NCBI GenBank assembly: GCA_947165145.1
Contig: CAMUZG010000014.1
Location: 1 to 58,095, forward strand
Length of the DNA stretch: 58,095 nucleotides
Direction: 5' to 3'
Origin: an uncultured Selenomonadales bacterium
GTDB lineage: Bacteria; Bacillota; Negativicutes; Selenomonadales; Selenomonadaceae
Positions 35,601 through 44,497 of the stretch are shown here, piece after piece; the first letter of the stretch is position 1; each line of letters opens with the position of its first letter. The translations under genes and the position numbers were made by a program. The notes beneath the pieces were generated by a model that ran no database searches, was not told the origin of the DNA, and was given only the letters and a program-made list of their open reading frames with translations.

Positions 35601-36546
35601 GTTCGTCGACGTAATTCCACGTGTAGACGTTGTCGCTGTCGAAATCGCTGATGATGTTAAACGGCGTGCCGCTGAGCTTGAGAACTTTGCTGTTCGGCTT
35701 GACGAGCATTTTAAAAACATTCTCGCCGAGTTCAGTCTGTGTGCCTTCGTGCGCCTCGTCGACGATAACGCAATCCCATTTCGTCTTGAACAGCAAGGTA
35801 TTCTTTTTGATATTGCCGCCAACGATTTCGGAGCCGCGCAGGTCTTGAATTGACGCGAAGTAGACGAAATTTTTTTTGTCGGCAAGCAGTTCATTGAGCG
35901 TCGAGCCGTGATTTTTGGAGCCGTAAGAAAAATTTTTATCGTCGCCAAAAATTTTGTCGAAGTCTTCAAACCAATTCTCGTCGACAACGGGGCGGTGCGT
36001 GATGATGATTGTCTTGGTGAAATTCATGCGGCGAACGACTTCCAACGCGCAAATCGTCTTGCCGAATCGCATTTTGGCGTTCCAGAGAAATTCTTTGCCG
36101 TGAGCGAAGTACGCGACGGTTTTGCTGACAGCTTCCTCCTGTTCGGGTCTCAAAATAATTTCTTCGCGAATCTTTTTGCGGTGGATAAAATGTTTGCCCT
36201 GCTTGACGGCGGCGATTGCGCGTTTAACGGTTTGCAAATCGACACGGAACCATTCGCGGGCAGTCGTATTATTCGGCGGAGTTTTTTTGATACCAGAACG
36301 TTCAAGCTGGTTGTGAACGTCCGTATCGCTGAAGGTTTTGCCGTTTTGGTCGACGGCAAGTTCTGTGTGCAAAAGTTTGAAATAAATTCCTGCGGTGCGC
36401 GTGTATTCTCTGATTCGTTTGTTGGCAGCGGCTTCAAGGTCGTTGCCCGTGAGCGTCGTCTCGCCGATTTTGAGCAGTCCACGATGTTCGCTGTCAGGTA
36501 TCCCGAACACGTAAATCAATTTCTGCCGAGCAACTTGATAACTCAT
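32650..36546 (-). CDS. Restriction-modification protein: GIY-YIG-like nuclease, DEAH helicase, NPPY methylase region
   Basis: A 1298-aa protein. The ATG at 36546 overlaps the upstream gene's stop (ATGA); a longer frame to 36600 is unlikely. Residues 1-90 look GIY-YIG/T5orf172-like (LIYVFGIPDSEHRGLLKIGE). Residues about 140-560 are a superfamily 2 helicase/translocase: Walker A-like NAKMRFGKTICALE, DEAH box CVIVDEAHEGTQ, motif III KLSGTPFN. The C-terminal 400 residues contain the adenine-methylase catalytic motif GVVGNPPYQTAG and an Eco57I-like target-recognition region with three SPLVG repeats. I see no clear SAM-binding motif I before NPPY; it may be supplied by the partner gene. This is a restriction system acting on foreign DNA. 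Confidence 0.82.
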   Translation of the reverse strand: MSYQVARQKLIYVFGIPDSEHRGLLKIGETTLTGNDLEAAANKRIREYTRTAGIYFKLLHTELAVDQNGKTFSDTDVHNQLERSGIKKTPPNNTTAREWFRVDLQTVKRAIAAVKQGKHFIHRKKIREEIILRPEQEEAVSKTVAYFAHGKEFLWNAKMRFGKTICALEVVRRMNFTKTIIITHRPVVDENWFEDFDKIFGDDKNFSYGSKNHGSTLNELLADKKNFVYFASIQDLRGSEIVGGNIKKNTLLFKTKWDCVIVDEAHEGTQTELGENVFKMLVKPNSKVLKLSGTPFNIISDFDSDNVYTWNYVDEQRAKAEFAEKYPLDYNPYAELPQMNILTYDLGDILQKFYLDDEEEIAFSFREFFNTDGGRFVHEDDVKSFLDLLVKRDDNNYPFSRPEWREQFRHTFWIVPGVEAARELSKLLQHHKVFHAFKIVNVAGDGDGGKVEDIEIVHDAIRENDYTITLSCGRFTTGVTVPEWSAVFILTGSNGDNSKTSAMSYMQTIFRVQSPCDKGGVVKTNCYVFDFAPDRTLKVIAESLKISARAGNISSTDKELVADFVKFCPVIAVEGSRMNPINANNLMQKLKRAQAERVVRNGFEDNYLYDNDKLLTLTDEDLPDFSTLNAIIGSSKAQKKSADVVVNNQGLSPTERKQLGKELNREPTPEELEARRRRKLRDAAISNLRGLSIRMPLLIYGADVPFDDDISIDKFAELIDDASWAEFMPKGITKELFAKFIQYYDKDVFIAAGRRIRNFAKRADELKPTARVKKLAEIFATFKNPDKETVLTPWRVVNLHLSAVFGGYDFFDETHTDILDNPRQIPTTLFTPDKKILEINSKTGLYPLYVAYSIYRARLAELKLDEVNYDFERLYRLWDMTVAENVFVICKTPMAEKITRRTLGGYRDGTVNARCYDNLITELKNIPSRFIDRITEKSFWDKGDGKMFFHGVVGNPPYQTAGSGDNKTYASPVYHLFIQTAYNKNLTENASLIHPARFLSNAGATPGDFAEKFLNDPHVNVNKYYPNGQELFPTSDIKGGIAITEFDATKKLGPIGTHIPFKELESIHQKVVVDNPNFQPLSKIMYSRTAYSLTPKAHKDFPNAIKNFSKGNQYQVSSNVFDLMPEIFFDAKPNDGHEYIQLYGRKNNERVFKWVRRDYVTYHESLEKFKVFVPDSNGSGALGEVVSTPLVGSPLVGSPLVGSTQTFISVGAFDTRAEADACIAYIKSKFCRVMLGILKVTQHNPPATWSKVPLQDFSSASDIDWSVSIAEIDAQLYRKYKLSDDEIKFIESKVKAMT
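32941..32985 (-). repeat. Three 15-bp in-frame repeats in the R-M gene
   Basis: gccgacaagcggcga occurs three times in tandem (32941, 32956, 32971; the last with a final t), encoding SPLVG units in the C-terminal region. The unit is a multiple of 3, so copy-number change would alter spacing but not the reading frame. Confidence 0.9.
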
Positions 36547-37310
36547 TTTCTCCCGCCTTCTATAATTTCTTTGAACGTTTCGACTTTGCGAGTGCGCCAA
36601 TCGATTATCTTGCAGAGCTGAATCGGCTTTGGCGTCGAATTGTTTTCAAAATCAAATGAGCCTTGCGGATTTGTATCTTCGTAGGGAATTGTGCACTCCA
36701 AGCCGTCCATCTGCCAAAAATTCCACGAGATAATCTCGGCGATTTCAGTCCAAAAATTTTCGGGCGGCTTAATTGAAAATTTCATCGCAAAATATTCGAC
36801 AACCGTATCGAAAATATTTCGTCGCGCCAAAAAAAGATTGTCGCCTTGAAATTCGTAGCCGTAAACGCTCTGCACCGCGCGAATCGTCAGTTGCGTCCAA
36901 TCGTTGACGGTCGAATATTCTTTGCGGATAAAGTTCAGCTTTCTGTCGAGCAAACCGACGCGTTTGTCAATCGGGATGTATTCGCCCGTGACGGCGTTGT
37001 AGCGGCTTGTGATGTATGGAGCCTCGCCGCAAGTGATTTCCAAAAATTTTGCGTCAATGTATTCTTCGGGCACACCCGGATTTGCGTCAACCAAATCGTT
37101 TTGAATTTCGCAGACGTTCGGCGGCGTGAAAATTTCTGCGCGGGTTTTCGTGCGAAGTTTTTGCAGCTCACGATTTTTTTCGTGGCGCGGGACAATCAAA
37201 TCAATTTGCTTAAAAAGAATCTCCTGCTGTCCGTGTTCGGCATTTGCCCAGAGAATATTTTTGCCGGTCGTTTGGTCGAGCAGGAGAATTTTTAAAATTT
37301 CATCAGTCAT
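36543..37310 (-). CDS. Restriction-modification system subunit M (methylase-like)
   Basis: A 255-aa protein encoded directly before the large R-M gene with an ATGA overlap. It contains AEIFTPPNVCEIQNDLVD and KFLEITCGEAPYITSRYN, resembling the N-terminal motif X/motif I part of adenine methylases (FTP... and a degenerate D/E-x-x-x-G-E-APY), and a Trp-rich C-terminal part (FWTEIAEIISWNFWQMDG). Such proteins are annotated as restriction endonuclease subunit M beside DEAD/DEAH R-M proteins. It probably completes the methylase whose NPPY motif lies in the partner (inference). The gene starts 15 nt after secA, without a good SD. Confidence 0.72.
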   Translation of the reverse strand: MTDEILKILLLDQTTGKNILWANAEHGQQEILFKQIDLIVPRHEKNRELQKLRTKTRAEIFTPPNVCEIQNDLVDANPGVPEEYIDAKFLEITCGEAPYITSRYNAVTGEYIPIDKRVGLLDRKLNFIRKEYSTVNDWTQLTIRAVQSVYGYEFQGDNLFLARRNIFDTVVEYFAMKFSIKPPENFWTEIAEIISWNFWQMDGLECTIPYEDTNPQGSFDFENNSTPKPIQLCKIIDWRTRKVETFKEIIEGGRK

Positions 37311-37325
37311 TGTAAATGTCTCGAA

Positions 37326-39989
37326 TTATTTGTTGCGTCCACAGCAGTTTTTATATTTTTTTCCACTGCCGCAGGGACAAGGATCATTGCGCCCGACTTT
37401 TTTGCCGTCAGCAGTTTTGGCACGCTTATTGCTTTCGGCAGGAGAAGTCTCATCGCCGTGAGATGCCCGCGCAGTTTGCAGACGGTCGGCAACTTTGGCT
37501 TGTTCGCGGCGAACAACTGATTCAGCCTCGCGAACGTCTTTAGCAGTCGGTTCGGGCGGCGTGTCGTCGACTCTTATCGGTTGCAAGTCTTCGTCGGAAT
37601 CGTCTTCGACTTCGGGCGGCTGTTCATTCTGCACAACTGCCACGTGATACATTGTCGCGGCGATTTGGTCTTGGATTTCGGCTTCCATTTCCTCGAACAT
37701 TGCCAACGCCTCAATTTTGTATTCGACGAGCGGCGCACGTTGACCGTAAGCACGTAAATTGATTCCTTCGCGCAACATGTCCATGTGGTCGAGATGTTCC
37801 ATCCATTTGTTGTCGACGATTCGCAGCATGACGACTTTTTCAAGTTCGCGCATAATCAGTGGTGTGAACATTGCCTCGCGCTGACGATAAGTATCTTCCG
37901 CCAATTTTTCAAGGTGCGTTTTGAGTTCGTCGCGGCTCATGTTCTGCAACTCTTCAAGCTTCAGCGAACCGACTGGCGCGAAAATTTTTTCTGCGTCCTT
38001 GATGAGCTCGTCAAGCTGCCACTCTTCGGGATAAAGTTTTTCGTTGGCGTACTGATTCATTTCCGCCTTGATGATGTGATTGACCATGCCGCGAATGTTG
38101 TCGCGAAGATTGTCGCCGCGAAGAATTTTCCGCCGTTCACCGTACATGATTTCGCGTTGCTGATTCATAACGTCGTCGTACTCAAGAACGTGCTTGCGAA
38201 TGTCGAAGTTGCGAGCCTCAACTTTCTTTTGCGCGTGTTCAATCGACTTGGTTATCAGCGTGTGTTCAATCGGCTCGTCCTCTTCCATGCCAAGCTTGTC
38301 CATGATTTTGGCGATTGCGTCCGACGCGAACAGTCTCATCAAATCGTCTTCCAACGAAATGTAAAATCGCGATTCACCGGGGTCACCTTGACGTCCCGAA
38401 CGTCCGCGCAACTGATTATCGATACGCCGCGATTCATGACGCTCCGTGCCGATGATGAACAATCCGCCGAGTTCGGGCACGCCGTCGCCGAGTTTAATAT
38501 CAGTGCCGCGTCCAGCCATGTTCGTTGCAATCGTGACTGCATTGCGTTGACCGGCGTCCGCGACGATTTGAGCTTCCTTCTCGTGGAATTTGGCGTTCAA
38601 GACACTGTGCGGAATGCCGCGTTTTTTAAGGTAGCCGCTGAGTTCTTCGGACTGTTCAATCGACGTGGTGCCAATCAAAACGGGCTGACCTTTGGCGTGA
38701 ACTTGTTCGACGGTGTCAGCGACGGCTTTGTATTTGGCGCGTTTGTTCTTGTAAACGACGTCGGGGTGATCGATTCGGCGGACGGGTTTGTTCGTTGGAA
38801 TAACGATGACGTGCAACTTGTAAATCTTGATAAATTCGTCTTCCTCAGTCTTTGCGGTACCTGTCATGCCCGCGAGTTTGTCGTACATGCGGAAATAATT
38901 TTGGAAAGTGATTGTCGCCAAAGTCTGCGATTCGCGCTGAATCCGAACGCCTTCTTTAGCCTCAATCGCCTGATGAAGTCCGTCGGAATATCTGCGACCC
39001 GCCATCAATCTGCCCGTGAATTCGTCGACGATGATAATTTCGTTATCGCGCACGACGTAATCGCGGTCACGTTTCATGAGAGCTTTAGCACGCAACGCGG
39101 CGGTGAAGCAGTGCGAGTACTCGATATTTTCGGGCGCGTAAAGGTTTTGAATTCCAAGGAAACGTTCAATCTTCGGGATAACATCATCATTCGGCGCAAC
39201 GGTCTTTTGTTTTTCGTCGACTTTGTAATCTTCGCCTTCTTTGAGATTTGCGACGGCACGAGCCATAACAGAATAAATTTCCGTGGACTTCGCGCCGGGT
39301 CCGCTGATGATTAACGGCGTGCGAGCCTCATCAATCAAAATCGAGTCAACCTCGTCGACGATAGCATAATGCAACGGACGCTGAACCATTTGTTCTTCGT
39401 GAACGACCATGTTGTCGCGCAGATAGTCGAAGCCGAATTCGTTGTTGGTGCCGAAAGTCACGTCGCAACCGTAAGCAAGCTTGCGTTCGGGAAAATCCAT
39501 GTCGTGCAGAATCAAGCCTACCGTCAAGCCGAGAAATTGATAAAGTTGCCCCATCCATTCGCTGTCGCGGCGAGCAAGATAATCGTTGACGGTGACCATG
39601 TGGACGCCTTTGCCTTCGAGCGCGTTCAAATAGACGGGCAACGTTGCGACTAGCGTTTTACCTTCACCGGTTTTCATTTCAGCGATTTTGCCTTCGTGAA
39701 GACACATGCCGCCCATTAGCTGAACGTCGAAATGTCTCATGCCCAAAACTCTGCGCGACGCCTCACGACAGACAGCAAACGCTTCCGGCAAAATGTCATC
39801 AAGAGTTTCGCCCGCGGCAAGTCGTTCGCGAAATTTGTCGGTCGACGCGGTGAGCTTGTCGTCGGTGTAATTCTGCATTTGACTTTCCAGCTCGTTGATT
39901 TTATCGACAGTCTTCTGCAGACGTTTGATTTCCTTTTCGTTGTTGTCGCCCAAAAATCGTTTTAAAAAATCAAATCCGAATCCGAACAA
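37326..39989 (-). CDS. secA: Preprotein translocase ATPase SecA
   Basis: An 887-aa motor that drives proteins through SecYEG. The TTG at 39989 behind AAAGGAG gives an N-terminus beginning [15 protein letters not shown]; the ATG at 40025 lacks an SD. DEAD-motor motifs: Walker [19 protein letters not shown]-type box [27 protein letters not shown] and [13 protein letters not shown]. The C-terminus carries the zinc/SecB-binding motif [17 protein letters not shown]. Length and order of domains are standard. The downstream R-M genes follow closely. Confidence 0.97.
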   Translation of the reverse strand: MFGFGFDFLKRFLGDNNEKEIKRLQKTVDKINELESQMQNYTDDKLTASTDKFRERLAAGETLDDILPEAFAVCREASRRVLGMRHFDVQLMGGMCLHEGKIAEMKTGEGKTLVATLPVYLNALEGKGVHMVTVNDYLARRDSEWMGQLYQFLGLTVGLILHDMDFPERKLAYGCDVTFGTNNEFGFDYLRDNMVVHEEQMVQRPLHYAIVDEVDSILIDEARTPLIISGPGAKSTEIYSVMARAVANLKEGEDYKVDEKQKTVAPNDDVIPKIERFLGIQNLYAPENIEYSHCFTAALRAKALMKRDRDYVVRDNEIIIVDEFTGRLMAGRRYSDGLHQAIEAKEGVRIQRESQTLATITFQNYFRMYDKLAGMTGTAKTEEDEFIKIYKLHVIVIPTNKPVRRIDHPDVVYKNKRAKYKAVADTVEQVHAKGQPVLIGTTSIEQSEELSGYLKKRGIPHSVLNAKFHEKEAQIVADAGQRNAVTIATNMAGRGTDIKLGDGVPELGGLFIIGTERHESRRIDNQLRGRSGRQGDPGESRFYISLEDDLMRLFASDAIAKIMDKLGMEEDEPIEHTLITKSIEHAQKKVEARNFDIRKHVLEYDDVMNQQREIMYGERRKILRGDNLRDNIRGMVNHIIKAEMNQYANEKLYPEEWQLDELIKDAEKIFAPVGSLKLEELQNMSRDELKTHLEKLAEDTYRQREAMFTPLIMRELEKVVMLRIVDNKWMEHLDHMDMLREGINLRAYGQRAPLVEYKIEALAMFEEMEAEIQDQIAATMYHVAVVQNEQPPEVEDDSDEDLQPIRVDDTPPEPTAKDVREAESVVRREQAKVADRLQTARASHGDETSPAESNKRAKTADGKKVGRNDPCPCGSGKKYKNCCGRNK

Positions 39990-40015
39990 GGCAATCACTC
40001 CTTTCAATTTTCGCC

Positions 40016-40044
40016 ATGATAGCAAAAAAAAATCGTCGCCGCAA
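40016..40044 (-). promoter_or_regulatory. Putative extended -10 promoter of secA
   Basis: On the minus strand, TTGCGG (40039-40044), 17 nt, then TGC-TATCAT (extended -10, TATCAT at 40016-40021), 26 nt before the start codon. The same TGC-TATCAT occurs upstream of the ABC operon. Confidence 0.5.
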
Positions 40045-40110
40045 ATTTTTCGACAACGTTAAGCTTTGCTGAAAAATTTTTGAAAAGTCGAAGACACGGA
40101 AAAAGATTCG

Positions 40111-40119
40111 TGATAAAAT
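40111..40119 (+). promoter_or_regulatory. Putative extended -10 promoter of the DUF445 operon
   Basis: TG-A-TAAAAT at 40111-40119 is an extended -10 box with no good -35, 38 nt before the TTG start of the first DUF445 gene. Confidence 0.4.
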
Positions 40120-40157
40120 ATCGGCGTCCACGACAACGACACGAGGGAGGGACTTTT

Positions 40158-41540
40158 TTGCAGAACAAAACCAAGGCGACGGCGACTTTGGCAACAAGCG
40201 CATTGCTTGCGGTTTCGACACTGCCGGAAATTTCGCCGCTGAAATTCATTTTGACGGGCGCAACGGGCGGATTCGTGCTCGGCTTGCTAAATCACGGATT
40301 TTTAGCGGCGACAATCGGCGGTATGGCGGACTGGTTCGGCGTGACGGCACTTTTCCGCAAACCATTGGGGATCGGCTTCCACACGGAAATTTTGCGTCGC
40401 AATCGCGCTCGAATCATGGACGCAATCGTCGAATTCGTCGGCACCGACCTTTTGAACACGAAAAATATCATGGAGACAGTCCGCGACGAAAACACGGCAA
40501 AACTCCTGATTGAATTTTTTGAGCAGAACAAAGGACGCATTAAAACAAAAATTCTCGTGCGGGAAATTTTGACCGAACTTTTCAGCGGACTCGACACGAA
40601 AAATATTGCCAAGGGCGTCGCGCCGATTCTCGAATCAGAAATAAAACATCTCGACGCGCAAAAACTTTTCGACGCTGTTTTAAAAGTCGTAACGAACGAT
40701 CAACACAGTCGAAAAATTTTAATCGCGCTCCTCGACACGGGACATAAAATTTTGCGCAGTCAGCACATGCAAGCCGAAATTCTCAACAAGATAACCGAAT
40801 TGCGCACGGCTTACGAAGGCGATTCGGCGGGACGCGCTCTCGTGCTCAGCTCAATGGATTTGACCGATGAAAAAATTTTGAAGATACTCAACGAGACGGT
40901 CGAGAAGAAAATCAGCGACGCTGAAAAAATTCTCAACGCTAGCGGCATGATTGACAGCGAGACTGCCAACGCTGCCAACGAAATGATAAAAACTTTCAGC
41001 GGATTTGTAAACTCGGCGGCGGGCACGCTCAACACCAAAAAATTTCTCGACGACCTCAAAAATCTTTTCATGCAGAAATTCGACGCGGCAAGCTTTATCA
41101 AAACGTGGCTTGATGTCAACGTCAAAGGCGAGACTGACCCGAAAATTTTGGAGAAATTGCGCCGTCAGCAAGCCGCTAATCCGAACGTCCCGCTGATTGT
41201 CGAAGTCGACCGCAAGCCCGTCATTTGGAAGGACGCTGTTGATTTTCTCGTCGACGCGAAGATTGACGAATTCATCAAGAGCACGTCGCAACAGAAGAAA
41301 TTCGATAAGCTCATCAAAAGTTTTATCGAAAATCTGCTTGACGAGTACCGCGAACAAATTCCGGCGATGATTCGCGAACGGCTCGACAAATTCAGCGACG
41401 ATGAGCTTACCGAATTTGTTGAAGGGCACGTGGCGGACGATTTGCAGATGATTCGTATAAACGGCTCGGTTTGCGGCGCGATTGTCGGCATGGCGTTATT
41501 TATCGTCTCGCAAATAATTGAGCATATCGTGAGCCGTTGA
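40158..41540 (+). CDS. DUF445 family membrane protein (first copy)
   Basis: A 460-aa protein. The TTG at 40158 has an excellent SD (GAGGGAGGGA); the frame is open upstream to 40080 but that part is basic and unsupported. A hydrophobic N-terminal hairpin (about 25-65) includes the family signature GGMADWFGVTALFRKPLG followed by FHTEI. A long, charged, largely helical middle follows, and a C-terminal membrane helix (AIVGMALFIVSQIIEHIV) preceded by IRINGSVCG. The function of DUF445 is not established; membrane-anchored proteins with a large soluble domain. First gene of a three-gene operon with a Tat flavoprotein and a second DUF445 protein. Confidence 0.85.
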   Translation: MQNKTKATATLATSALLAVSTLPEISPLKFILTGATGGFVLGLLNHGFLAATIGGMADWFGVTALFRKPLGIGFHTEILRRNRARIMDAIVEFVGTDLLNTKNIMETVRDENTAKLLIEFFEQNKGRIKTKILVREILTELFSGLDTKNIAKGVAPILESEIKHLDAQKLFDAVLKVVTNDQHSRKILIALLDTGHKILRSQHMQAEILNKITELRTAYEGDSAGRALVLSSMDLTDEKILKILNETVEKKISDAEKILNASGMIDSETANAANEMIKTFSGFVNSAAGTLNTKKFLDDLKNLFMQKFDAASFIKTWLDVNVKGETDPKILEKLRRQQAANPNVPLIVEVDRKPVIWKDAVDFLVDAKIDEFIKSTSQQKKFDKLIKSFIENLLDEYREQIPAMIRERLDKFSDDELTEFVEGHVADDLQMIRINGSVCGAIVGMALFIVSQIIEHIVSR

Positions 41541-41573
41541 GGCTATAAAAATTTTTAGGAGGCTGTTTAAATT

Positions 41574-43055
41574 ATGGCACAAGGTTTTTCTATTCCGATT
41601 TCGCGCAGAGACTTGCTGAAATTGGCGGGCGTGACTGCGGCGGGCGTCGTCTTGAGTGGCACACAATCTATTGAGGCGGCGGAAAAAATTTCGGGCGACT
41701 CGATAAAGTACGGCGACAAAAAAATTCCCGTGCTCTGTTCGGTTGATGTCTGTGTTTGCGGCGGCGGACCTTCAGGCACGGCTGCAGCTGTCAATTCTGC
41801 TCGCAACGGCGCGAAAACTCTTCTAATCGAACGCGGCATTGCTCTCGGCGGACTCGGTGTACTCGGTTGCGTTTATCCGTTCATGGACACGCACGCGCCC
41901 AACTCCGACACGCCTTACGTTGCCGAACTCAAACAGCGTCTTCGCGACAAAGGTATTGAACCTTTCGACGGCGTCACGCAACAGACTTGGCACAATCCCG
42001 AAACGCTTGCGCTGATTCATGATGAGATGTGCGAAGAGGCGGGCGTTAACATTCTTTATCAAACGGTTGTCGTCGACGCGCTGACTTCGGGCGGAAAAAT
42101 TTCTGTGGCGATAATTCAGACCATTGCGGGACTTGCGGCGATTAAGGCGAAAACTTTCATTGACGCGACGGGTGACGCTTACCTTGCACGTAGCGCGGGC
42201 GTTGACCATGAACGCGGCTACGAAAAGACCGGAAACAATCAACCGCTGAGTTTCAGATTCGAGATGGGCGGCATTGACGCTGAACGACTTTATCAACACG
42301 TGGCGATTGAACTGCAGGAAGATTGGTGCAAGTCAAAGTTGCCTTACTTTGAAATTGCCGAAGCCATGCACCGTAAGCAACGCTACAAGTTGGAAGCGTT
42401 AATGGCTCGCGGCGTCGAAACAGGCGAAATTACTCAAGAAGAAGCCGAATATATGCAAGGCTACATGATTATCGGCAAGAACGGCGTCATGAGCATGAAT
42501 TGCCCCGAAATTCCCGTCAAGTTCAGCGCGACCGACCCGATAAGCTACAGCAAAGCCGTCACTTTCGGACGCAAGATGATGCGCAACATTGCCCGCTATC
42601 TGATTAAACATTTGCCAGGCTTTGAGAACGCGTTCATCAGCCGCGAAGCCGCAATGCTCGGTGCCCGCGAATCGTGGCGTATCAAAGGCAAATATTATCT
42701 TGTCGAGGACGATTATCACGACCAAAGCCGATTTGCCGACGCGGTTTGTCGAACTGCTTGGTTTATCGACGCTCACGGCGAAAAAATTTCCGAAAAACTT
42801 CCCAAGGGCGGTTTTTATGAAATTCCCTATCGTTCGCTCGTCAGCGACAAAGTTTCAAATTTAATCGTCGTCGGCAGATGTATCAGCGCGAGTTTCATTT
42901 TGCAGGCGTCGATGAGAATTCAAGCTACTTGCGCGAGTATCGGCGAGGCGGCGGGAATTGCGGCGGCTTACGGCTTGAAAAGCAACGTCGCGGCTAATGC
43001 GATTGATTGGGCGAAAATTCCCGCCAAAGTTCGCAGTTACGTCAGCGCAGGTTAA
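41574..43055 (+). CDS. Tat-exported FAD-dependent oxidoreductase
   Basis: A 493-aa flavoprotein starting at ATG 41574 behind TAGGAGG. Residues 1-36 are a twin-arginine signal (PISRRDLLKLAGVTAAGVVL), so the protein is exported folded with its cofactor. A Rossmann FAD-binding motif follows (VCVCGGGPSGTAAAVNSARN, about residues 58-77), then LIERGIALGGLGVLG. The C-terminus has the second FAD-contact region (NLIVVGRCISASFI and ATCASIGEAAGIAAAYG). This fits the FAD_oxidored family (PF12831). The substrate is unknown. It lies between two DUF445 membrane proteins in the same operon (gaps of 33 and 23 nt), which suggests they act together at the membrane. Confidence 0.88.
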   Translation: MAQGFSIPISRRDLLKLAGVTAAGVVLSGTQSIEAAEKISGDSIKYGDKKIPVLCSVDVCVCGGGPSGTAAAVNSARNGAKTLLIERGIALGGLGVLGCVYPFMDTHAPNSDTPYVAELKQRLRDKGIEPFDGVTQQTWHNPETLALIHDEMCEEAGVNILYQTVVVDALTSGGKISVAIIQTIAGLAAIKAKTFIDATGDAYLARSAGVDHERGYEKTGNNQPLSFRFEMGGIDAERLYQHVAIELQEDWCKSKLPYFEIAEAMHRKQRYKLEALMARGVETGEITQEEAEYMQGYMIIGKNGVMSMNCPEIPVKFSATDPISYSKAVTFGRKMMRNIARYLIKHLPGFENAFISREAAMLGARESWRIKGKYYLVEDDYHDQSRFADAVCRTAWFIDAHGEKISEKLPKGGFYEIPYRSLVSDKVSNLIVVGRCISASFILQASMRIQATCASIGEAAGIAAAYGLKSNVAANAIDWAKIPAKVRSYVSAG

Positions 43056-43078
43056 CTCCTTAAAGAAGGTGAAAATTT

Positions 43079-44356
43079 TTGAACAGATGGAACACGGCGG
43101 ACACAACGCTCCTTTGTGCGGCAATGTTCTTTTTGGCGTCGGTCGGCTTCAAAATAGTTTTCCCAAGCAACATCATCGCGGAAGGCTTGCTGTTCGTGAC
43201 GGAGGCGGCACTCGTCGGCGGCATTGCGGACTGGTTCGCGGTCACTGCGCTCTTCAAAAAACCGCTAGGCTTCCCGTTCCACACGGCAATTCTACCGCGT
43301 CGCAGAAAAGATTTCGTCAAGGCGTCGGTTCTCATGGTTCAGCAAGAATTTTTTTCACGTCGAACGATTTTCAAAAAGCTCGGTGACTTCAAGCTCATGC
43401 CGCGAATCACACGCTACCTTGCACGCGAAGAAACTCGCAAGCTTGTCACCACGGAACTTTTTAACGTCGTCAAGAAATTTGTTGCCGCGCAGGACAAGGA
43501 GACGCGTTCAAAAGCCGTTGCCAACGAATTGCGCCGAATTATTCGCGACATTCCTGCGCAGAGTTTGATTGACGATTTCGGCTCGCATTTCAAGCGCAAC
43601 GATAAAGACAAGGAAATTTTCGTTGGTATCGTCCAGGCAATGCGCAAGACTGCCGCGAAGCCCGAAACTTGTGACAAACTGCAATCAATCCTTGAAGAAT
43701 ACGCCAACCAACGAACGCAGGACATGGGCGGATTCTCGATTTTGATGGCTGGTCTCGCGCAGATGTTGGACTTGGTGAACTTTGAAGAGGCGGCACGGAT
43801 CATGCAAGTTCAACTGCTCAAACTCCTCGATGAACTCGCCGCTGATACGCCACTGCAACGCCGCACGCTCAACGAATGCCGCTTGAAAATTTCCGAACTG
43901 ACCGGCACGCCCGAATTCAAAGACTTGGTCGAACGAATTCAAATCGACGCCGCAAAAGCTCTGCCGCTCGAAGAAACAATCGAACTTGCGCTGATTCATT
44001 TGGAAAATCAACTGCGTTCGCCCGACAAAAAAAATCTCGGCGGGCTGTTAATGAAAATTTTCGACGAAGAGTACAGCAGATTTCTAAAACTTTTGAGCGA
44101 AGACAGCAAATCAAAGCTCGCGTTTGAAAAATTTATCGACGAACTGACGGCACGCGCCGCGCTCCACGCTCAACCGCTAATCGGAACTGTCGCAAAGTCC
44201 GCGCTAGATCGTCTGACCGAAGAACAGCTGAACAATCTCGTCTACGACAAGGCGGAACAAGATTTCATTTGGATTCGGCTCAACGGCTCAATCGTCGGCA
44301 GCGTCGTCGGGCTTGCGATATTTATCCTAATCAAGGCGTCGGGCTTGAGCATTTAA
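43079..44356 (+). CDS. DUF445 family membrane protein (second copy)
   Basis: A 425-aa paralogue of the protein encoded at 40158. TTG 43079 follows AAGAAGGTGA. It has an N-terminal membrane hairpin with GGIADWFAVTALFKKPLG followed by FPFHTAILPRRR, a long helical central part, and a terminal IRLNGSIVG then VVGLAIFILIK membrane helix. The two copies share the ends but differ strongly in the middle. Last gene of the operon; a shared terminator follows. Role unknown. Confidence 0.85.
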   Translation: MNRWNTADTTLLCAAMFFLASVGFKIVFPSNIIAEGLLFVTEAALVGGIADWFAVTALFKKPLGFPFHTAILPRRRKDFVKASVLMVQQEFFSRRTIFKKLGDFKLMPRITRYLAREETRKLVTTELFNVVKKFVAAQDKETRSKAVANELRRIIRDIPAQSLIDDFGSHFKRNDKDKEIFVGIVQAMRKTAAKPETCDKLQSILEEYANQRTQDMGGFSILMAGLAQMLDLVNFEEAARIMQVQLLKLLDELAADTPLQRRTLNECRLKISELTGTPEFKDLVERIQIDAAKALPLEETIELALIHLENQLRSPDKKNLGGLLMKIFDEEYSRFLKLLSEDSKSKLAFEKFIDELTARAALHAQPLIGTVAKSALDRLTEEQLNNLVYDKAEQDFIWIRLNGSIVGSVVGLAIFILIKASGLSI

Positions 44357-44364
44357 ATCAGCTT

Positions 44365-44432
44365 GTAGGTTTTAGGTTTTAGGTTTTAGGTGTTGGATTT
44401 TTAATTCCACATTCCTAATTCCTAATTCCTAA
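44365..44432. repeat. Heptamer repeats (TTTTAGG and TTCCTAA runs)
   Basis: Four copies of ttttagg-like units (44365-44390) followed by aattcct units (44402-44432), between the second DUF445 gene and the terminator. Confidence 0.75.
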
Positions 44433-44433
44433 T

Positions 44434-44481
44434 AAAAAAAATTCCCCGTTACTCGCAATGAGCAGCGGGGAAAATTTTTTT
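44434..44481. terminator. Bidirectional terminator between the DUF445 operon and mtlD
   Basis: AATTCCCCG pairs with CGGGGAA, extended inward to GTTACTC/GAGCAGC, with an A-tract on the left and a T-tract on the right. Confidence 0.85.
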
Positions 44482-44497
44482 ATGGTGAGACAAAGTG

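Noticed and set aside
37785-39314. A 509-codon + strand frame opposite secA
   Set aside because: Shadow of secA, which is unmistakable on the minus strand.
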